NCBI RefSeq assembly: GCF_000383975.1
Contig: NZ_KB913017.1
Coordinates: 3,138,265 to 3,202,264, forward strand
Length of the DNA stretch: 64,000 bases
Reading direction: 5' to 3'
Source: Natronorubrum tibetense GA33
GTDB lineage: Archaea; Halobacteriota; Halobacteria; Halobacteriales; Natrialbaceae
Shown here: piece by piece, positions 17,381 through 26,148 of the stretch
Position numbering within the stretch: position 1 is the stretch's first letter
How the letters are laid out: the number at the start of each line of letters is the position of its first letter
Translations under genes and position numbers: made by a program
Notes under the pieces: generated by a model
What the model was told of the DNA's origin: nothing
Database searches by the model: none
The model's input: the letters and a program-made list of their open reading frames with translations, nothing else

Positions 17381-17445
17381 CGCTCACTCGCACTCCTGTC
17401 GTATCGCTCGCAGACCAACCAACAACAAAAGACAACACAACATAA

Positions 17446-19788
17446 ATGACAAACGAAATTTCATATCGCGAAAAGGGACGCGCAGTGTTCCTGGCCGCGC
17501 TTATGGTACTCTCTGTTGTCGCCATGTCCGCAGCGTTTGCGGGTGCGGCGGCGGCAAATGAGCACGCAGATAGGTCGCTTGACGCAACCGACCTCAATGG
17601 AGACGACGTATGGATCGGACAGCAAGTCGAATTCACGAACCTCAACGACCCTGCTGACCTGAAACAGGGCGACGAGGTCATCCAGAACCTCCGTGTCGGT
17701 CAAGACGGAACCGCTACTGTCGACACGACCGAACTCGACGAGGGTCGGTACTACATCAACCATGACGATGTGGACACCGGTTCTTTCTGGGTCAATGAGC
17801 AGGAGATTGATGTAGAATTCGAATCCTCTGTTGCTGGTCAGGACGACCCAGTTACCGTTAACTACGAAGACGTTAGTGATGTCGAACGATCTGACGGTAA
17901 CATCGCCCTTAATGTGACTGGTGAACTCGACGGCGAAACCCTCAGCGACGACGAACTCGCTGCGATCTTCACCGACAGCGAAGAGGTCGGCGATGAGACC
18001 GTCCAGATTGACGACCTCGACGTTGAGGATGACTTCGAAGCTGACTTCGCCGAAAGCGAAGTCGGTGACTACGAATTCACGTTCGATGTAACTGACACGA
18101 CGGCATCCGACAATGCTTCGGTCTCTGTGACCGACGACGATGCTGACTACGAATTCGTCAATGTGGAGGATGTCAACCAAGGTGACTTCGCTGAGATCAC
18201 CATCGGTGTCGAGCAGGCTAGCAGTGCCTCCGTTGTTCTCTACGAAGAGGACGTAGACTTCGCCTCGGGCGTTGAGGTGACCGACATTGAGGGTGACGAG
18301 GTCACTCTTCTGTACAACACGCACGCACCCAGCGACGACGAAGCGTGGACAGTCCACGATGACTCCGATGCTGAAGTGAGTGAAGCGTTCCACGGTGACC
18401 AGAAGATCGATGATCAGGCACTGCCAGTCCACAACTGGGACCTGAGCATCGGTCAGGGCGACCAGCTGGATGACCCGGTTGACCTCGAGGACTTCGAGGA
18501 TTTCGACCGTGACCGACTCGTCGTTAACGAGCACGCTGGCTTCGGTGACACGGTTAGCTCCACCGCACCAGCCGATGAAGATGTTGACGACTTCGAAGAC
18601 TTCCACGAGTACGCAACTGAGACGGACACCATCGCAGAGGGTGACCAGCTGTTCCTGACGCTCGAGGACTTCGGTGCCGATGGCGCAGTTGAGAACCTCG
18701 ACACTGATGAGTTCGTTGTTGAAATCGTTCAGGACGAATCGACAGTGCTTGGTGAAGACGACGTCACCTGGAACAGCAGCAACACCAGCCTGGATTTCGT
18801 CGAACTCCTTGACGATGACCTTGATGAGTACGACGGTGACCTGATCTTCGAAATCGACCTCGATGAACTCGACGGCTTCGAGTACGAAGATTCCGAACAC
18901 GAAGTCACCTTCACGGTGACTGACGACAACTACTACGTCGCTGACGATGACGAGTACGAGGCTGAACTCGACATCGACTTCGACGAGCGTACTCTCGAAT
19001 GGAACGATATCGACTCGCTCCCAGCAGAGTCTGACGCAACCGCATACGGTGAGACAAACGTCGCACCGGGTACGGAACTCGAAGCTGACGCAGACTCGCC
19101 AAGTGACGAGGGTGGCTTCGTCGACTACACCGACGCTGTTGTCGGTGACGACTACACCTTCGCAGCTGAGTTCGACCTCGAAGGCGAACAGGTTGGTTCG
19201 CTCTTCACCATTACCGCTGAAGACTCGACTGTCGACAGCGGAATCGCAGCAGACGATGCTGTCCTCGAGGACCTGACGCTCACCGGCGCTGACGATGCTG
19301 ACGCCCTCGAGCTCGGCGCTGACTACGACGCAGAGATCACCACCGAAGAGTCGACCGACATCGACGCTGTCGTTACGAACAACGACGCCGACGAAGTCAC
19401 GGTTGACCTCGAGCTCGAGCTCGACGGTGAGGTCTACGACGAAGAAGTCACTGTTGACGGAGAGGACTCCGAGACTGTGACGCTCACCACCGCCGACGGT
19501 GCAGACCTCGGCGAGGGTGAATTCGACTTCACCATCACCGCAGAGAGCGACTCTGACGACGCCTCCTACGACGGTACGCTGAACGTCGAAGAGGCTGCTA
19601 CGGACGATGATGATGACGACGACGGCGTTGAGGACGACTCCACTGAGGACGACTCCACTGACGCCACTGACGACGATGATGACGACGACGATGACGACGA
19701 CGATGACGGAACGCCCGGCTTCGGTGTCGCTGTCGCTGTCGTCGCTCTGCTCGCAGCCGCCATGCTGGCCCTGCGACGCCAGAACTAA
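17446..19788 (+). CDS. csg: S-layer surface glycoprotein (PGF-CTERM)
   Basis: A 780-aa cell-wall protein forming the surface lattice. The N-terminus YREKGRAVFLAALMVLSVVA is the haloarchaeal surface-glycoprotein signal peptide, cleaved after about residue 34 (AAAA|NE). The mature part is extremely acidic, beta-rich and contains four N-glycosylation sequons (NVT, NAS, NSS, NTS). Near the end is a Thr/Asp-rich spacer with a run of about ten aspartates, then PGF at the start of a 20-residue hydrophobic helix ending in RRQN. That is the PGF-CTERM signal processed by archaeosortase A and lipid-anchored. Codon use is shifted to A/T-richer codons than its neighbours, as in other very highly expressed haloarchaeal genes. 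Confidence 0.95.
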   Translation: MTNEISYREKGRAVFLAALMVLSVVAMSAAFAGAAAANEHADRSLDATDLNGDDVWIGQQVEFTNLNDPADLKQGDEVIQNLRVGQDGTATVDTTELDEGRYYINHDDVDTGSFWVNEQEIDVEFESSVAGQDDPVTVNYEDVSDVERSDGNIALNVTGELDGETLSDDELAAIFTDSEEVGDETVQIDDLDVEDDFEADFAESEVGDYEFTFDVTDTTASDNASVSVTDDDADYEFVNVEDVNQGDFAEITIGVEQASSASVVLYEEDVDFASGVEVTDIEGDEVTLLYNTHAPSDDEAWTVHDDSDAEVSEAFHGDQKIDDQALPVHNWDLSIGQGDQLDDPVDLEDFEDFDRDRLVVNEHAGFGDTVSSTAPADEDVDDFEDFHEYATETDTIAEGDQLFLTLEDFGADGAVENLDTDEFVVEIVQDESTVLGEDDVTWNSSNTSLDFVELLDDDLDEYDGDLIFEIDLDELDGFEYEDSEHEVTFTVTDDNYYVADDDEYEAELDIDFDERTLEWNDIDSLPAESDATAYGETNVAPGTELEADADSPSDEGGFVDYTDAVVGDDYTFAAEFDLEGEQVGSLFTITAEDSTVDSGIAADDAVLEDLTLTGADDADALELGADYDAEITTEESTDIDAVVTNNDADEVTVDLELELDGEVYDEEVTVDGEDSETVTLTTADGADLGEGEFDFTITAESDSDDASYDGTLNVEEAATDDDDDDDGVEDDSTEDDSTDATDDDDDDDDDDDDDGTPGFGVAVAVVALLAAAMLALRRQN

Positions 19789-19802
19789 ATCGTAACTAAC
19801 CA

Positions 19803-19842
19803 CCGGACTTCGTCCGGCTCCGACGCACTTTCATTTCTTTCG
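19803..19842 (+). terminator. Hairpin plus T-rich tract after the S-layer gene
   Basis: CCGGAC TTC GTCCGG at 19803-19817 is a perfect 6-bp stem with a 3-nt loop, followed by the T-rich TTTCATTTCTTTC ending near 19842. It starts 15 nt after the stop codon. Confidence 0.6.
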
Positions 19843-19994
19843 ACCGCTACACCACACAGCGACAGCCGTCGCAGTCGTTACTGTCGTTTCTGTTCTCCTC
19901 GAGGCCACGTTTACACCCGGACAGCGACCGCGTTCTGTTCTGCCTCCGTTCGTGACTACTGGTCGAACCGGATCCGTTCGAAACCAGTCCACCG

Positions 19995-20014
19995 TCTCCA
20001 CTCGACAGTGGAGA
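19995..20014 (-). terminator. Perfect 8-bp hairpin downstream of the decayed toxin gene
   Basis: TCTCCACT CGAC AGTGGAGA is a perfect inverted repeat about 35 nt beyond the stop of the toxin remnant (minus strand). It lacks a T tract, so termination is only a suggestion. Confidence 0.3.
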
Positions 20015-20048
20015 TCCAATGGGAGCGTACGTCTCGAGTCCAGCCCAG

Positions 20049-20239
20049 TTACCAGTCCGTCTCGTTCGCTTCGATCCGTCGAAGGGCGTGTTCCACGAGC
20101 GGATCCGACAGGTAGAGCGATGTCGACCGTTTCAACCCCCTAATGAGTTCCCTTGCCTGCGAGGCATCGATCGAACCGGACGAATACGCCCGCAAAATGA
20201 TCCCTATCAATTATCGATCACGACGCGACTCCCGCTCAC
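20049..20239 (-). pseudogene. Remnant of a DUF3368-type PIN toxin, internal deletion
   Basis: The minus strand downstream of the antitoxin keeps both ends of a PIN toxin but not the middle. A GTG at 20239 overlaps the antitoxin stop (GTGA) and encodes MSGSRVVIDN, a PIN-like beta-1 with the first aspartate, then hits TGA at 20207. In another frame, 20201-20049 encodes a 50-residue tail (IILRAYSSGSIDASQ... SLYLSDPLVEHALRRIE). As I recall, that matches the DUF3368 C-terminus. The roughly 90-100 residues between, including most catalytic acids, are gone and the frame is shifted. The gene cannot make active toxin. Confidence 0.7.
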
Positions 20240-20487
20240 GCATCGAGGCCCCACTCGACGTCCGCTTCGACGTACTGCGCTGCAGTATCCACTTTCCGGA
20301 CCGTCTCGCGCCCGAGTTCGTCGATAGCCGCCTCTCGCGAGAGCTCTCCCTCGAGATACTGCGTAATCACGATATCTCGCCAGAGCTCCTCAAGTCCCTT
20401 CTCGACGGCCCGCTGAATGATTTGGGACTCGTCGACGCCGCGATGGCGAGCAATTTTCCGCACGCGAGTAGAGACATCCGTGGACAT
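20236..20487 (-). CDS. Antitoxin of a DUF3368/UPF0175-type pair (now orphan)
   Basis: An 83-aa protein. Residues 1-40 look like a ribbon-helix-helix or helical DNA-binding unit (MSTDVSTRVRKIARHRGVDE, then SQIIQRAVEKGLEELWRD). The second half, YLEGELSREAAIDELGRETVRKV, resembles UPF0175-like antitoxins that accompany DUF3368 PIN proteins. ATG 20487 is preferred to a longer frame from 20556, whose extra residues lack haloarchaeal character. Its intact partner is missing: only a broken toxin follows with a 4-nt overlap. It may persist as an anti-toxin for another locus or be on the way to loss. Confidence 0.75.
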   Translation of the reverse strand: MSTDVSTRVRKIARHRGVDESQIIQRAVEKGLEELWRDIVITQYLEGELSREAAIDELGRETVRKVDTAAQYVEADVEWGLDA

Positions 20488-20799
20488 GGGCGACTGTAAG
20501 CCGTACAACGCTATAAATTGACCCCCGATCGATCTCGAGACGCTGTAGCCGACCACTGAAAATCACTGCACAATCGCCGTACAATCGGTGTGTACACCGT
20601 TTCAGTTGTCACTCTAGCACTCGATTGTCGTGAGGCGACACGCACCGCTTACTGTCCGAACTCAACACTGTTCAATAAGCCTAAATAACTGCCGCGAGAA
20701 CGCGTATCCGGAAGCCACCTCCCAGAGGGCGCGCGTCGAAACGCCCCGGGTGCTAGGACCACCCGAGACTGGCTTCCAAGCCGTGCGGCTTCGAAAGCC
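20488..20799. other. Intergenic region, 312 bp
   Basis: This is a divergent region between the minus-strand antitoxin and the plus-strand zinc-finger protein. It should contain both promoters; AT content rises around 20500-20600 and 20660-20690. No coding frame is visible. Confidence 0.45.
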
Positions 20800-21225
20800 A
20801 TGTCCGAATTCTCACCACCGAGGCTTAAACGTCTCGCAAGCCGACAGTATCGACCCCGAGCACCGCCAACGACCGTCCGTCGACGAGGACCGACCGCGAG
20901 CGCGGGTCTCGAGTCGCCACCACCGATCGTCCCCACCACGGCCGATCGACGACTGGCGGTCGACGAACGCGACTCGAGCGAGAACGCGGATTCCGGAGGC
21001 ATCGACGACACTTCGGGCGACGATCCGAACGACGCTTCCGGCGACGGTCCGGACGACGCTCTTGATCCCGATCCGGCCGACTCGAGCGACACCGACACGC
21101 ACTCGTTCCCGCCGTGTCCCACCTGCGGGAGGCCCGTCATCGCCGTGACGGTCACCGGACCGACCGAGCACCGAGCGTCACCGTGTGGCTGTTGGGTGCA
21201 CGCGGACTCGCTCGAGCGGGAATAG
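20800..21225 (+). CDS. Small zinc-binding protein with disordered N-terminal region
   Basis: A 141-aa protein. The first 100 residues are low-complexity, basic then Asp/Ser-rich. The last 35 form a compact putative zinc site, PPCPTCGRPVIAVTVTGP followed by SPCGCWVHAD. Four cysteines in C-x2-C...C-x-C spacing fit a small CPxCG-type zinc finger common in haloarchaea. The composition of the first 50 residues is less acidic than usual, so the true start could be further in (for example near 20950). No operon partner. Confidence 0.6.
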   Translation: MSEFSPPRLKRLASRQYRPRAPPTTVRRRGPTASAGLESPPPIVPTTADRRLAVDERDSSENADSGGIDDTSGDDPNDASGDGPDDALDPDPADSSDTDTHSFPPCPTCGRPVIAVTVTGPTEHRASPCGCWVHADSLERE

Positions 21226-21600
21226 GTCCCACTCGAGACCGTCCCGGTTCGGTGCGTCGGAAACCGCGTCCGTTTGGGGCCCTGACAGCAGTTCGATTCC
21301 GAGAGCGGCCCGCCTCGGCGTTCGACCGCGCTCACGGGCCGACCGACATAATTCTACGAAACCGTCAACTGATAAAACATATCTGGTTCTTGGTGTACAG
21401 GACGTTCGTCCCGAATAATTACCATCACGGATTCTCACGAGTCCGTCTTATAGGCTCCTTACCTCCCGTGGTGAGTGAGATAGCAGATTCGATACAGTCA
21501 GTCTCCACCCCGAAAACCGATCCGTGTATCGCCAATTCATCCTCGGTCTGACACCGTTTTCAACAACGTTATGACACTGCCGACTCGTTCATCGTAACGA
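21226..21600. other. Intergenic region upstream of the sugar transferase, 375 bp
   Basis: AT-rich between 21345 and 21430, with TATA-like runs. No convincing gene. The promoter of the sugar transferase should lie in its right half. Confidence 0.45.
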
Positions 21601-23109
21601 ATGCTTACTGGGTGGCGATATCGAATCGTGAGCGTCCTCGGCGTGGTCGGGTTGACCATCGCCGCCGTGTTCGCCACCAACCACCCGTTCGCCCAGCACG
21701 TCTTCACGACGTACGTCCCCCTGTTCGATCGCCTCGAGGTGACCGTCCTGACTGGGAGCTCGTTCTACTGGGCCGTCGCCCTCACCGTCCTCGCCGTCAC
21801 GGCGTGTCTCCTACCGCTTTATCGCCCCCGCCCGCGTCGCCTCCTGGATACCGTCACGATGGCCCAGAAACGGGTGCTGGTCGCCGGACTCGGGCTCGCG
21901 GCCCTGGGCTACTTCAAGTGGTCCCACAGGCTGCCTCGCGCAACCCTGGTCATGATCGTCGGGCTTCTCGCGATACTGCTCCCGGCGTGGTTCGTCTGGA
22001 TCCGCCGACGACCGGCCGCGTCGGACGGCCGCACGCTGTTCGTCGGCGACGATCTGGCCCAGATCGAGCGTATTGCACCGGCCGTCAACGCCCCCGTGCT
22101 GGGCTATCTCTGCCCGTCGAGCGTCGGCTACCACGGGTTCGACGAGGACGATATCGACGGCCACGGCCCCCAAGCGACGACCGGCAACGTCAGAGCCGAC
22201 GGTGGCGTCGCCGTGGAGCGCCGTCAGACGGGTGGCCCCGAACCGAGACCCTCCCCCGACTCGACACTCGACGAGCCGCGAGCACTCGCCGGACTGACCC
22301 GACTCGGTGGGCTCTCGCGACTCGAGGACGTGCTCGTCGAGCGCGACATCGATACCGTCGTGCTCGCGTTTCGAGAGGCCGATCGGGCGGAATTTTTCGG
22401 CGCGCTCGACGCCTGTCACGAACACGGTGTCAACGCCAAGGTTCACCGAGAGTACGCTGACAGCGTGCTCGTCTCCCCGGGGGATGTTGGCGAACTGGTC
22501 GACGTGGATCTCGAGCCCTGGGATCCGCTTGACCACCTGTTCAAGCGCGTGTTCGACGTCCTGTTCGCGACGGTCGGGCTGCTCGTTTTCGCGCCGGTTA
22601 TGCTGTTGATCGCCGCTGCGATCAAATACGACAGCCCCGGGCCGGTTTTCTACAGCCAGGATCGGACGGCCGGGCTGGGCGAGACCTTCTCGGTCTACAA
22701 GTTCCGTTCGATGGTCCCCGAAGGTGAGGACGCGACGCCCACCGACGACGAGACCAACGATCGAATCACGCGCGTCGGCCGCGTCCTGCGGAAGACGCAT
22801 CTGGACGAACTCCCCCAGCTGTGGTCGATCTTCGTCGGCGACATGAGCGTCGTCGGCCCGCGCGCTGTCTGGACGGAAGAAGAGGAACTGCTCGAGCGAG
22901 ACGCACCGGCCTGGCGCAAGCGCTGGTTCGTGAAACCGGGGCTGACCGGGCTGGCCCAGATCAACGACGCGAACAGCACCGATCCGAACGCGAAGCTGCG
23001 GTACGACCTCGAGTACATCCGCCGACAGTCGTTCTGGGTCGACGTAAAGATCGTCGTCCGACAGGTCTGGAACGTGCTCGCGGACGTCTGGAAGATGGTT
23101 CGAGGGTAG
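21601..23109 (+). CDS. Polyprenyl-phosphate sugar-1-phosphate transferase (WbaP/bacterial sugar transferase type)
   Basis: A 502-aa membrane enzyme expected to transfer a sugar-1-phosphate from a nucleotide sugar to a polyprenyl phosphate, the priming step of surface glycan assembly. The N-terminal part has about four transmembrane helices. The middle (residues about 145-290) resembles a CoA-binding-like Rossmann region. The C-terminal catalytic domain begins DHLFKRVFDVLFATVGLLVFAP and shows the family motifs YSQDRTAGLG, YKFRSM, TRVGRVLRKTHLDELPQLW, and VGPRA, plus KPGLTGLAQIN. All are intact. It lies between the S-layer gene and the GlmU-GlmS-STT3 genes, supporting a role in cell-surface glycosylation. 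Confidence 0.92.
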   Translation: MLTGWRYRIVSVLGVVGLTIAAVFATNHPFAQHVFTTYVPLFDRLEVTVLTGSSFYWAVALTVLAVTACLLPLYRPRPRRLLDTVTMAQKRVLVAGLGLAALGYFKWSHRLPRATLVMIVGLLAILLPAWFVWIRRRPAASDGRTLFVGDDLAQIERIAPAVNAPVLGYLCPSSVGYHGFDEDDIDGHGPQATTGNVRADGGVAVERRQTGGPEPRPSPDSTLDEPRALAGLTRLGGLSRLEDVLVERDIDTVVLAFREADRAEFFGALDACHEHGVNAKVHREYADSVLVSPGDVGELVDVDLEPWDPLDHLFKRVFDVLFATVGLLVFAPVMLLIAAAIKYDSPGPVFYSQDRTAGLGETFSVYKFRSMVPEGEDATPTDDETNDRITRVGRVLRKTHLDELPQLWSIFVGDMSVVGPRAVWTEEEELLERDAPAWRKRWFVKPGLTGLAQINDANSTDPNAKLRYDLEYIRRQSFWVDVKIVVRQVWNVLADVWKMVRG

Positions 23110-23313
23110 GCCCGAATCGTATCGAAACTCGAGTTCGCTGACTCTACTGATGAGGCGCCGACTCGAAACCGGCCACCGGTTTTTTGGACCGCGTCCCCTC
23201 GAATATCGACAGCCGTCTCGAGTCGCGTACGGCGACGTCAGCTGTTCGAGAACGGGGCGCGGTTCGAGAAGAGATATCCGCGGTGGTCTGGAAGTCCGTC
23301 CGCGATGGCGAAC

Positions 23314-23859
23314 CTATCGCTTTTCGGGCGGCTCGGGCGGTTCGAACGCGGCAGCGAGCACCGTCCAACCCCGCGTCTCGGTGATCTCCTCGAGCGTCCG
23401 CTCCGAACGCAGTCCCGAAATCGAAATCAGTACGAGGACCGCGTGCGCGACGATCGATACCGTCCCTGGTCGACCGAGCGCAAGGGAGACGACCAGCGAA
23501 CCGAGTACCGCCGCGGTCATCGCCAGCCCGACGACCCGCAACGGCCGAACCCGAAACGCCGCGTCGACTCGAGCGGCGACGGCGGCCGTTTTCGACGATT
23601 CCGCGGCGTCCGAAACCCCCTCGAGACAGCGGTCGAGAAGTCGGATGAACGGCCCGACCGTGTACGTCTCGCGGAGGTCGATGACGATCACGTCCGGCTC
23701 GGGTTCGGTCGTGAACCAGCGATACAGCCGCGAGTGACGAACGAAGCGCGCGAGCGTTCGGACACCGCCAGTGAGCCGCGACTGCGAGACTCCCCGCCGA
23801 AGTCGCTCTTCGAGGGTTTCGAGCGTCGATTTCGGGGAGTCGGCGTTCGAATCGAGCAT
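23314..23859 (-). CDS. Haloarchaeal membrane protein of unknown function
   Basis: A 181-aa protein. The N-terminal half is charged with a DVIVIDLRETYTVGPFI segment; residues about 105-150 hold two adjacent transmembrane helices (VVGLAMTAAVLGSLVVSLAL and SIVAHAVLVLISISGL). The tail is proline-rich (EPPEPPEK). It begins 2 nt after the stop of the DUF4330 gene, so the two are surely co-transcribed. This suggests a membrane-associated pair near surface-glycan genes; no known family is recognised. Confidence 0.75.
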   Translation of the reverse strand: MLDSNADSPKSTLETLEERLRRGVSQSRLTGGVRTLARFVRHSRLYRWFTTEPEPDVIVIDLRETYTVGPFIRLLDRCLEGVSDAAESSKTAAVAARVDAAFRVRPLRVVGLAMTAAVLGSLVVSLALGRPGTVSIVAHAVLVLISISGLRSERTLEEITETRGWTVLAAAFEPPEPPEKR

Positions 23860-23861
23860 GA

Positions 23862-24983
23862 TCAGTCGTCGACGATCCAGACCCGTTCCTCGACGGACGT
23901 TACGCCGAAGTCGAGGTAGACGGTGTCGCCGTTGTTGAGAGCGTCTCCTTTGAATCGGGGGCCTAGTTCAGTGTCTCGAGTCTGCAATTCGACGGTGAGC
24001 GTCACGTCGTCTCGCGTCGGATGCTCGTGCTCGTGGAGTTGGCCGTCCTCGCTTTCGACGACGACCGACGCGGGTTCGCGCTCGACGTCTTCGATCGTGG
24101 CCCACGTCTCGCCGCCGGCGGTCTCGGTCAGTCCGGGCTCGAACAGACTCGCCTCGCGGTCGCTCAGTTTCTCGAGGTCGATTTCGACGGTCGTCGTCGC
24201 TGGCTCTCCGGTCTCTTCGATGGTCTCCGTTTCGAGCACGTCCAACATGAGATCGTAGTCGGCGGTCGAGAGCGGGATCACTGACCCGGATTCGACCGGC
24301 GCGTCTCCATACCGAAGATCCGCCCCTCGCTCGAGGGTCGTCAGCGTTGCGCCGACGAACACTCGGTGTTGCTCGTCACTGACGGGGTAGACGGAGACCG
24401 TTTCGACCGTCGCGACGGTGTCGTCACCGAACGTGACCTCGTCGCCGACCCGAACGTCTGCGGCGGCGGACGGCGAGAGCGTCGTCTCGAGTAGCACGTC
24501 GGTCTCGGTGCGCGGGAGGTCCGTTCCCTCGTCTTCGACGGCGTCGATACCGCCGGTGGCGGCGTACTCGCCCGTGTCGATCGAGACGTTCTGTCCGGGG
24601 GCGAACTCTTGATCGCCGAAGGCGTAGGTTCCGTTCTCGAACTGCGTTCCCTCGATCTCCGTTCGGACGGTCACGTGTGCCTCACTGCTCGAAACCGGCG
24701 TCGCGTACACGTCGGTAACGGTGAGCGTGTGGGGATAGTCGTCGTGAGCCATTTCGTCTCCGACCGAGATATCGTCGGCCGTCGACGACAACTGTGTCCC
24801 GAGATCGATAGTCGCGTAGCGAGTCTCGATGTGAGGTTCGTCGGTCTCGGTCTCTTCGCTTGCCCCGAGCGTCCCGACGGCCGCGACGCCGGCGACGAGG
24901 ACTGCGAGGACGAGGCAGACGGCGAGCGCATCGACGACGTTGACGGCCCCGAAGAGGTTCCCGTCTTCGTCGATTAGCTCCAT
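23862..24983 (-). CDS. DUF4330-type membrane-anchored protein
   Basis: A 373-aa protein with one N-terminal transmembrane helix (DALAVCLVLAVLVAGVAAVG) after the motif MELIDEDGNLFGAVNVVD, which is the DUF4330 opening. The exterior part is a series of beta-rich repeats: three related modules containing VGDEMAH or VGDEVTFGDDTV and TVTDVYATPVSS or TVSVYPVSDEQHRVFVG. DUF4330 proteins have no established function; in other prokaryotes they occur near exopolysaccharide genes (family knowledge, from memory). It is the first gene of a two-gene operon with the protein at 23314-23859. Confidence 0.85.
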   Translation of the reverse strand: MELIDEDGNLFGAVNVVDALAVCLVLAVLVAGVAAVGTLGASEETETDEPHIETRYATIDLGTQLSSTADDISVGDEMAHDDYPHTLTVTDVYATPVSSSEAHVTVRTEIEGTQFENGTYAFGDQEFAPGQNVSIDTGEYAATGGIDAVEDEGTDLPRTETDVLLETTLSPSAAADVRVGDEVTFGDDTVATVETVSVYPVSDEQHRVFVGATLTTLERGADLRYGDAPVESGSVIPLSTADYDLMLDVLETETIEETGEPATTTVEIDLEKLSDREASLFEPGLTETAGGETWATIEDVEREPASVVVESEDGQLHEHEHPTRDDVTLTVELQTRDTELGPRFKGDALNNGDTVYLDFGVTSVEERVWIVDD

Positions 24984-25097
24984 GGCGCACCCGAATCGTT
25001 CATATCACTGTTGAGTTCATCGCATCCACATAGGCATTTTGACCTGGCGATAGGGATGAGGGGTTTCCCTTTCGGTCCAACGACCGTGCGTCGCGGC

Positions 25098-25583
25098 TCA
25101 CTCGTTTCGAGTGCGGTCTCTCCACCAGACGAGAAGTGTCCCGGTACCGACAACTGCGAGGACGGCCGGATCCGACGAGACGTACAGGTTCGGGGTTGGA
25201 TGGCGGGCCCAGGTGACCGGATACAGCCACGCGCCGGCGGCACCGTCGGCGTACGCCTTGAGCGCGTCCACGAGCAGATGCGAGAGCGCGCCCGCGAGCA
25301 ACACGCCGAATGCCCGCCGGTGCTGGTCGACGACGACCATCGCGCCGACACCCGAGAGGAGCACGACGCCACCGAGCGTGTGGATCGCGTCGACGCTGAA
25401 CGGGACGCCGAAGACGCTCTCGAGCGTCGCATCCGCGACGAAGAGACCGATGCGGTTGAGATCCGGCAGGAGTGCGCCGATCATCGCGATGGCGACCCAG
25501 CGCGTTGTCAGCCACTCGAGTCGCCAACTCGCTACGGTAGCGAGAGCGTAGGCGACGAGGACGTGCGAGAGGAGTTCAGCCAT
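25098..25583 (-). CDS. YdjM/DUF457-type membrane metal-dependent hydrolase
   Basis: A 161-aa integral membrane protein of the LexA-binding, inner-membrane-associated putative hydrolase family. Visible are MAELLSHVLVAYALA at the start, GALLPDLNRIGLF, DAIHTLGG, and GALSHLLVDALKAY. These are the conserved His and Asp residues (SH, PD, H, SH-xx-D) thought to bind metal in the membrane. ATG 25583 is chosen because it supplies the family N-terminus; it overlaps the preceding gene by 8 nt. It is the last gene of the STT3-like operon. Substrate unknown. Confidence 0.82.
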   Translation of the reverse strand: MAELLSHVLVAYALATVASWRLEWLTTRWVAIAMIGALLPDLNRIGLFVADATLESVFGVPFSVDAIHTLGGVVLLSGVGAMVVVDQHRRAFGVLLAGALSHLLVDALKAYADGAAGAWLYPVTWARHPTPNLYVSSDPAVLAVVGTGTLLVWWRDRTRNE

Positions 25584-26091
25584 CGTCGGGAGCCTCCACA
25601 ATATCGGTAGCATCCTGCCCCCGCGGTTCGACGGCGAGCGTTCGCGGGTTCACGGTCCAGTGGCGGCCGAAGTAGCCGATCGCGAGCAGGACGCCAACGA
25701 CGGAGGTTCCGAGCTTGTAGTCGAACGCGCTCTCGTCGCGGTCGACGACGACCGTTTCGTCGGCCGTCATCGTTCGATCGGAGTCGAGGATACCGTAGAC
25801 CTGGACGGTGCCGCCGGGGGCCACCGAGTCGTCGACGCCGTAGATCTCGAGTTCGGCCGCGACCTCGTCGGCGGAGTCCGTGACGTGGATCACGGTCGTC
25901 TCGCCATCGACCGACTCGACGCTCCCGAACAGGAGGACGCGTTCGCCCGCGTAGGCGTCGTACTCGTCCTGTAACTGGTCGCCCGTCGGATGCGGCCAGT
26001 TGTCGTCGTAGGCCCCACCGTAGTGCACGCAGAGTCCGAAAAGTGCCGCGAGCAAGAGCGTGGAGACGGCGATTCTGGCGGCGAGACGCAT
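25576..26091 (-). CDS. Membrane-anchored OB-fold-like protein, unknown
   Basis: A 171-aa protein with an N-terminal signal or anchor helix (IAVSTLLLAALFGLCVHYGGA). A beta-rich middle follows (GERVLLFGSVESVDGETTVIHV through VYGILDSD) that reads like a small OB fold, as in outside-facing nucleic-acid- or oligosaccharide-binding domains. It ends with a second membrane helix (SVVGVLLAIGYFGRHW) and a short cytosolic tail. It starts 57 nt after the STT3-like stop and overlaps the next gene by 8 nt, so all three are likely one transcript. No family name is recognised. Confidence 0.75.
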   Translation of the reverse strand: MRLAARIAVSTLLLAALFGLCVHYGGAYDDNWPHPTGDQLQDEYDAYAGERVLLFGSVESVDGETTVIHVTDSADEVAAELEIYGVDDSVAPGGTVQVYGILDSDRTMTADETVVVDRDESAFDYKLGTSVVGVLLAIGYFGRHWTVNPRTLAVEPRGQDATDIVEAPDDG

Positions 26092-26148
26092 TCGTCTCTG
26101 TGCTGGACCGTCGTCGTCTTGATGGTGTCGGTCGAATACGATCTCGCC

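Larger units (their letters stand above)
16915..17445. other. Intergenic region with S-layer promoter and leader, 531 bp
   Basis: No gene is visible. The left part is the promoter of the minus-strand lipoprotein. From about 17150 the DNA becomes AT-richer and leads into the S-layer promoter at 17324-17330, followed by an unusually long transcribed leader for this organism. Confidence 0.6.

Noticed and set aside
17461-19803. A 780-codon open frame antisense to the S-layer gene
   Set aside because: It mirrors the S-layer frame almost exactly and arises because GAC and GTC-rich codons produce no stops on the other strand. It has no start context, no promoter and implausible Val-rich composition.
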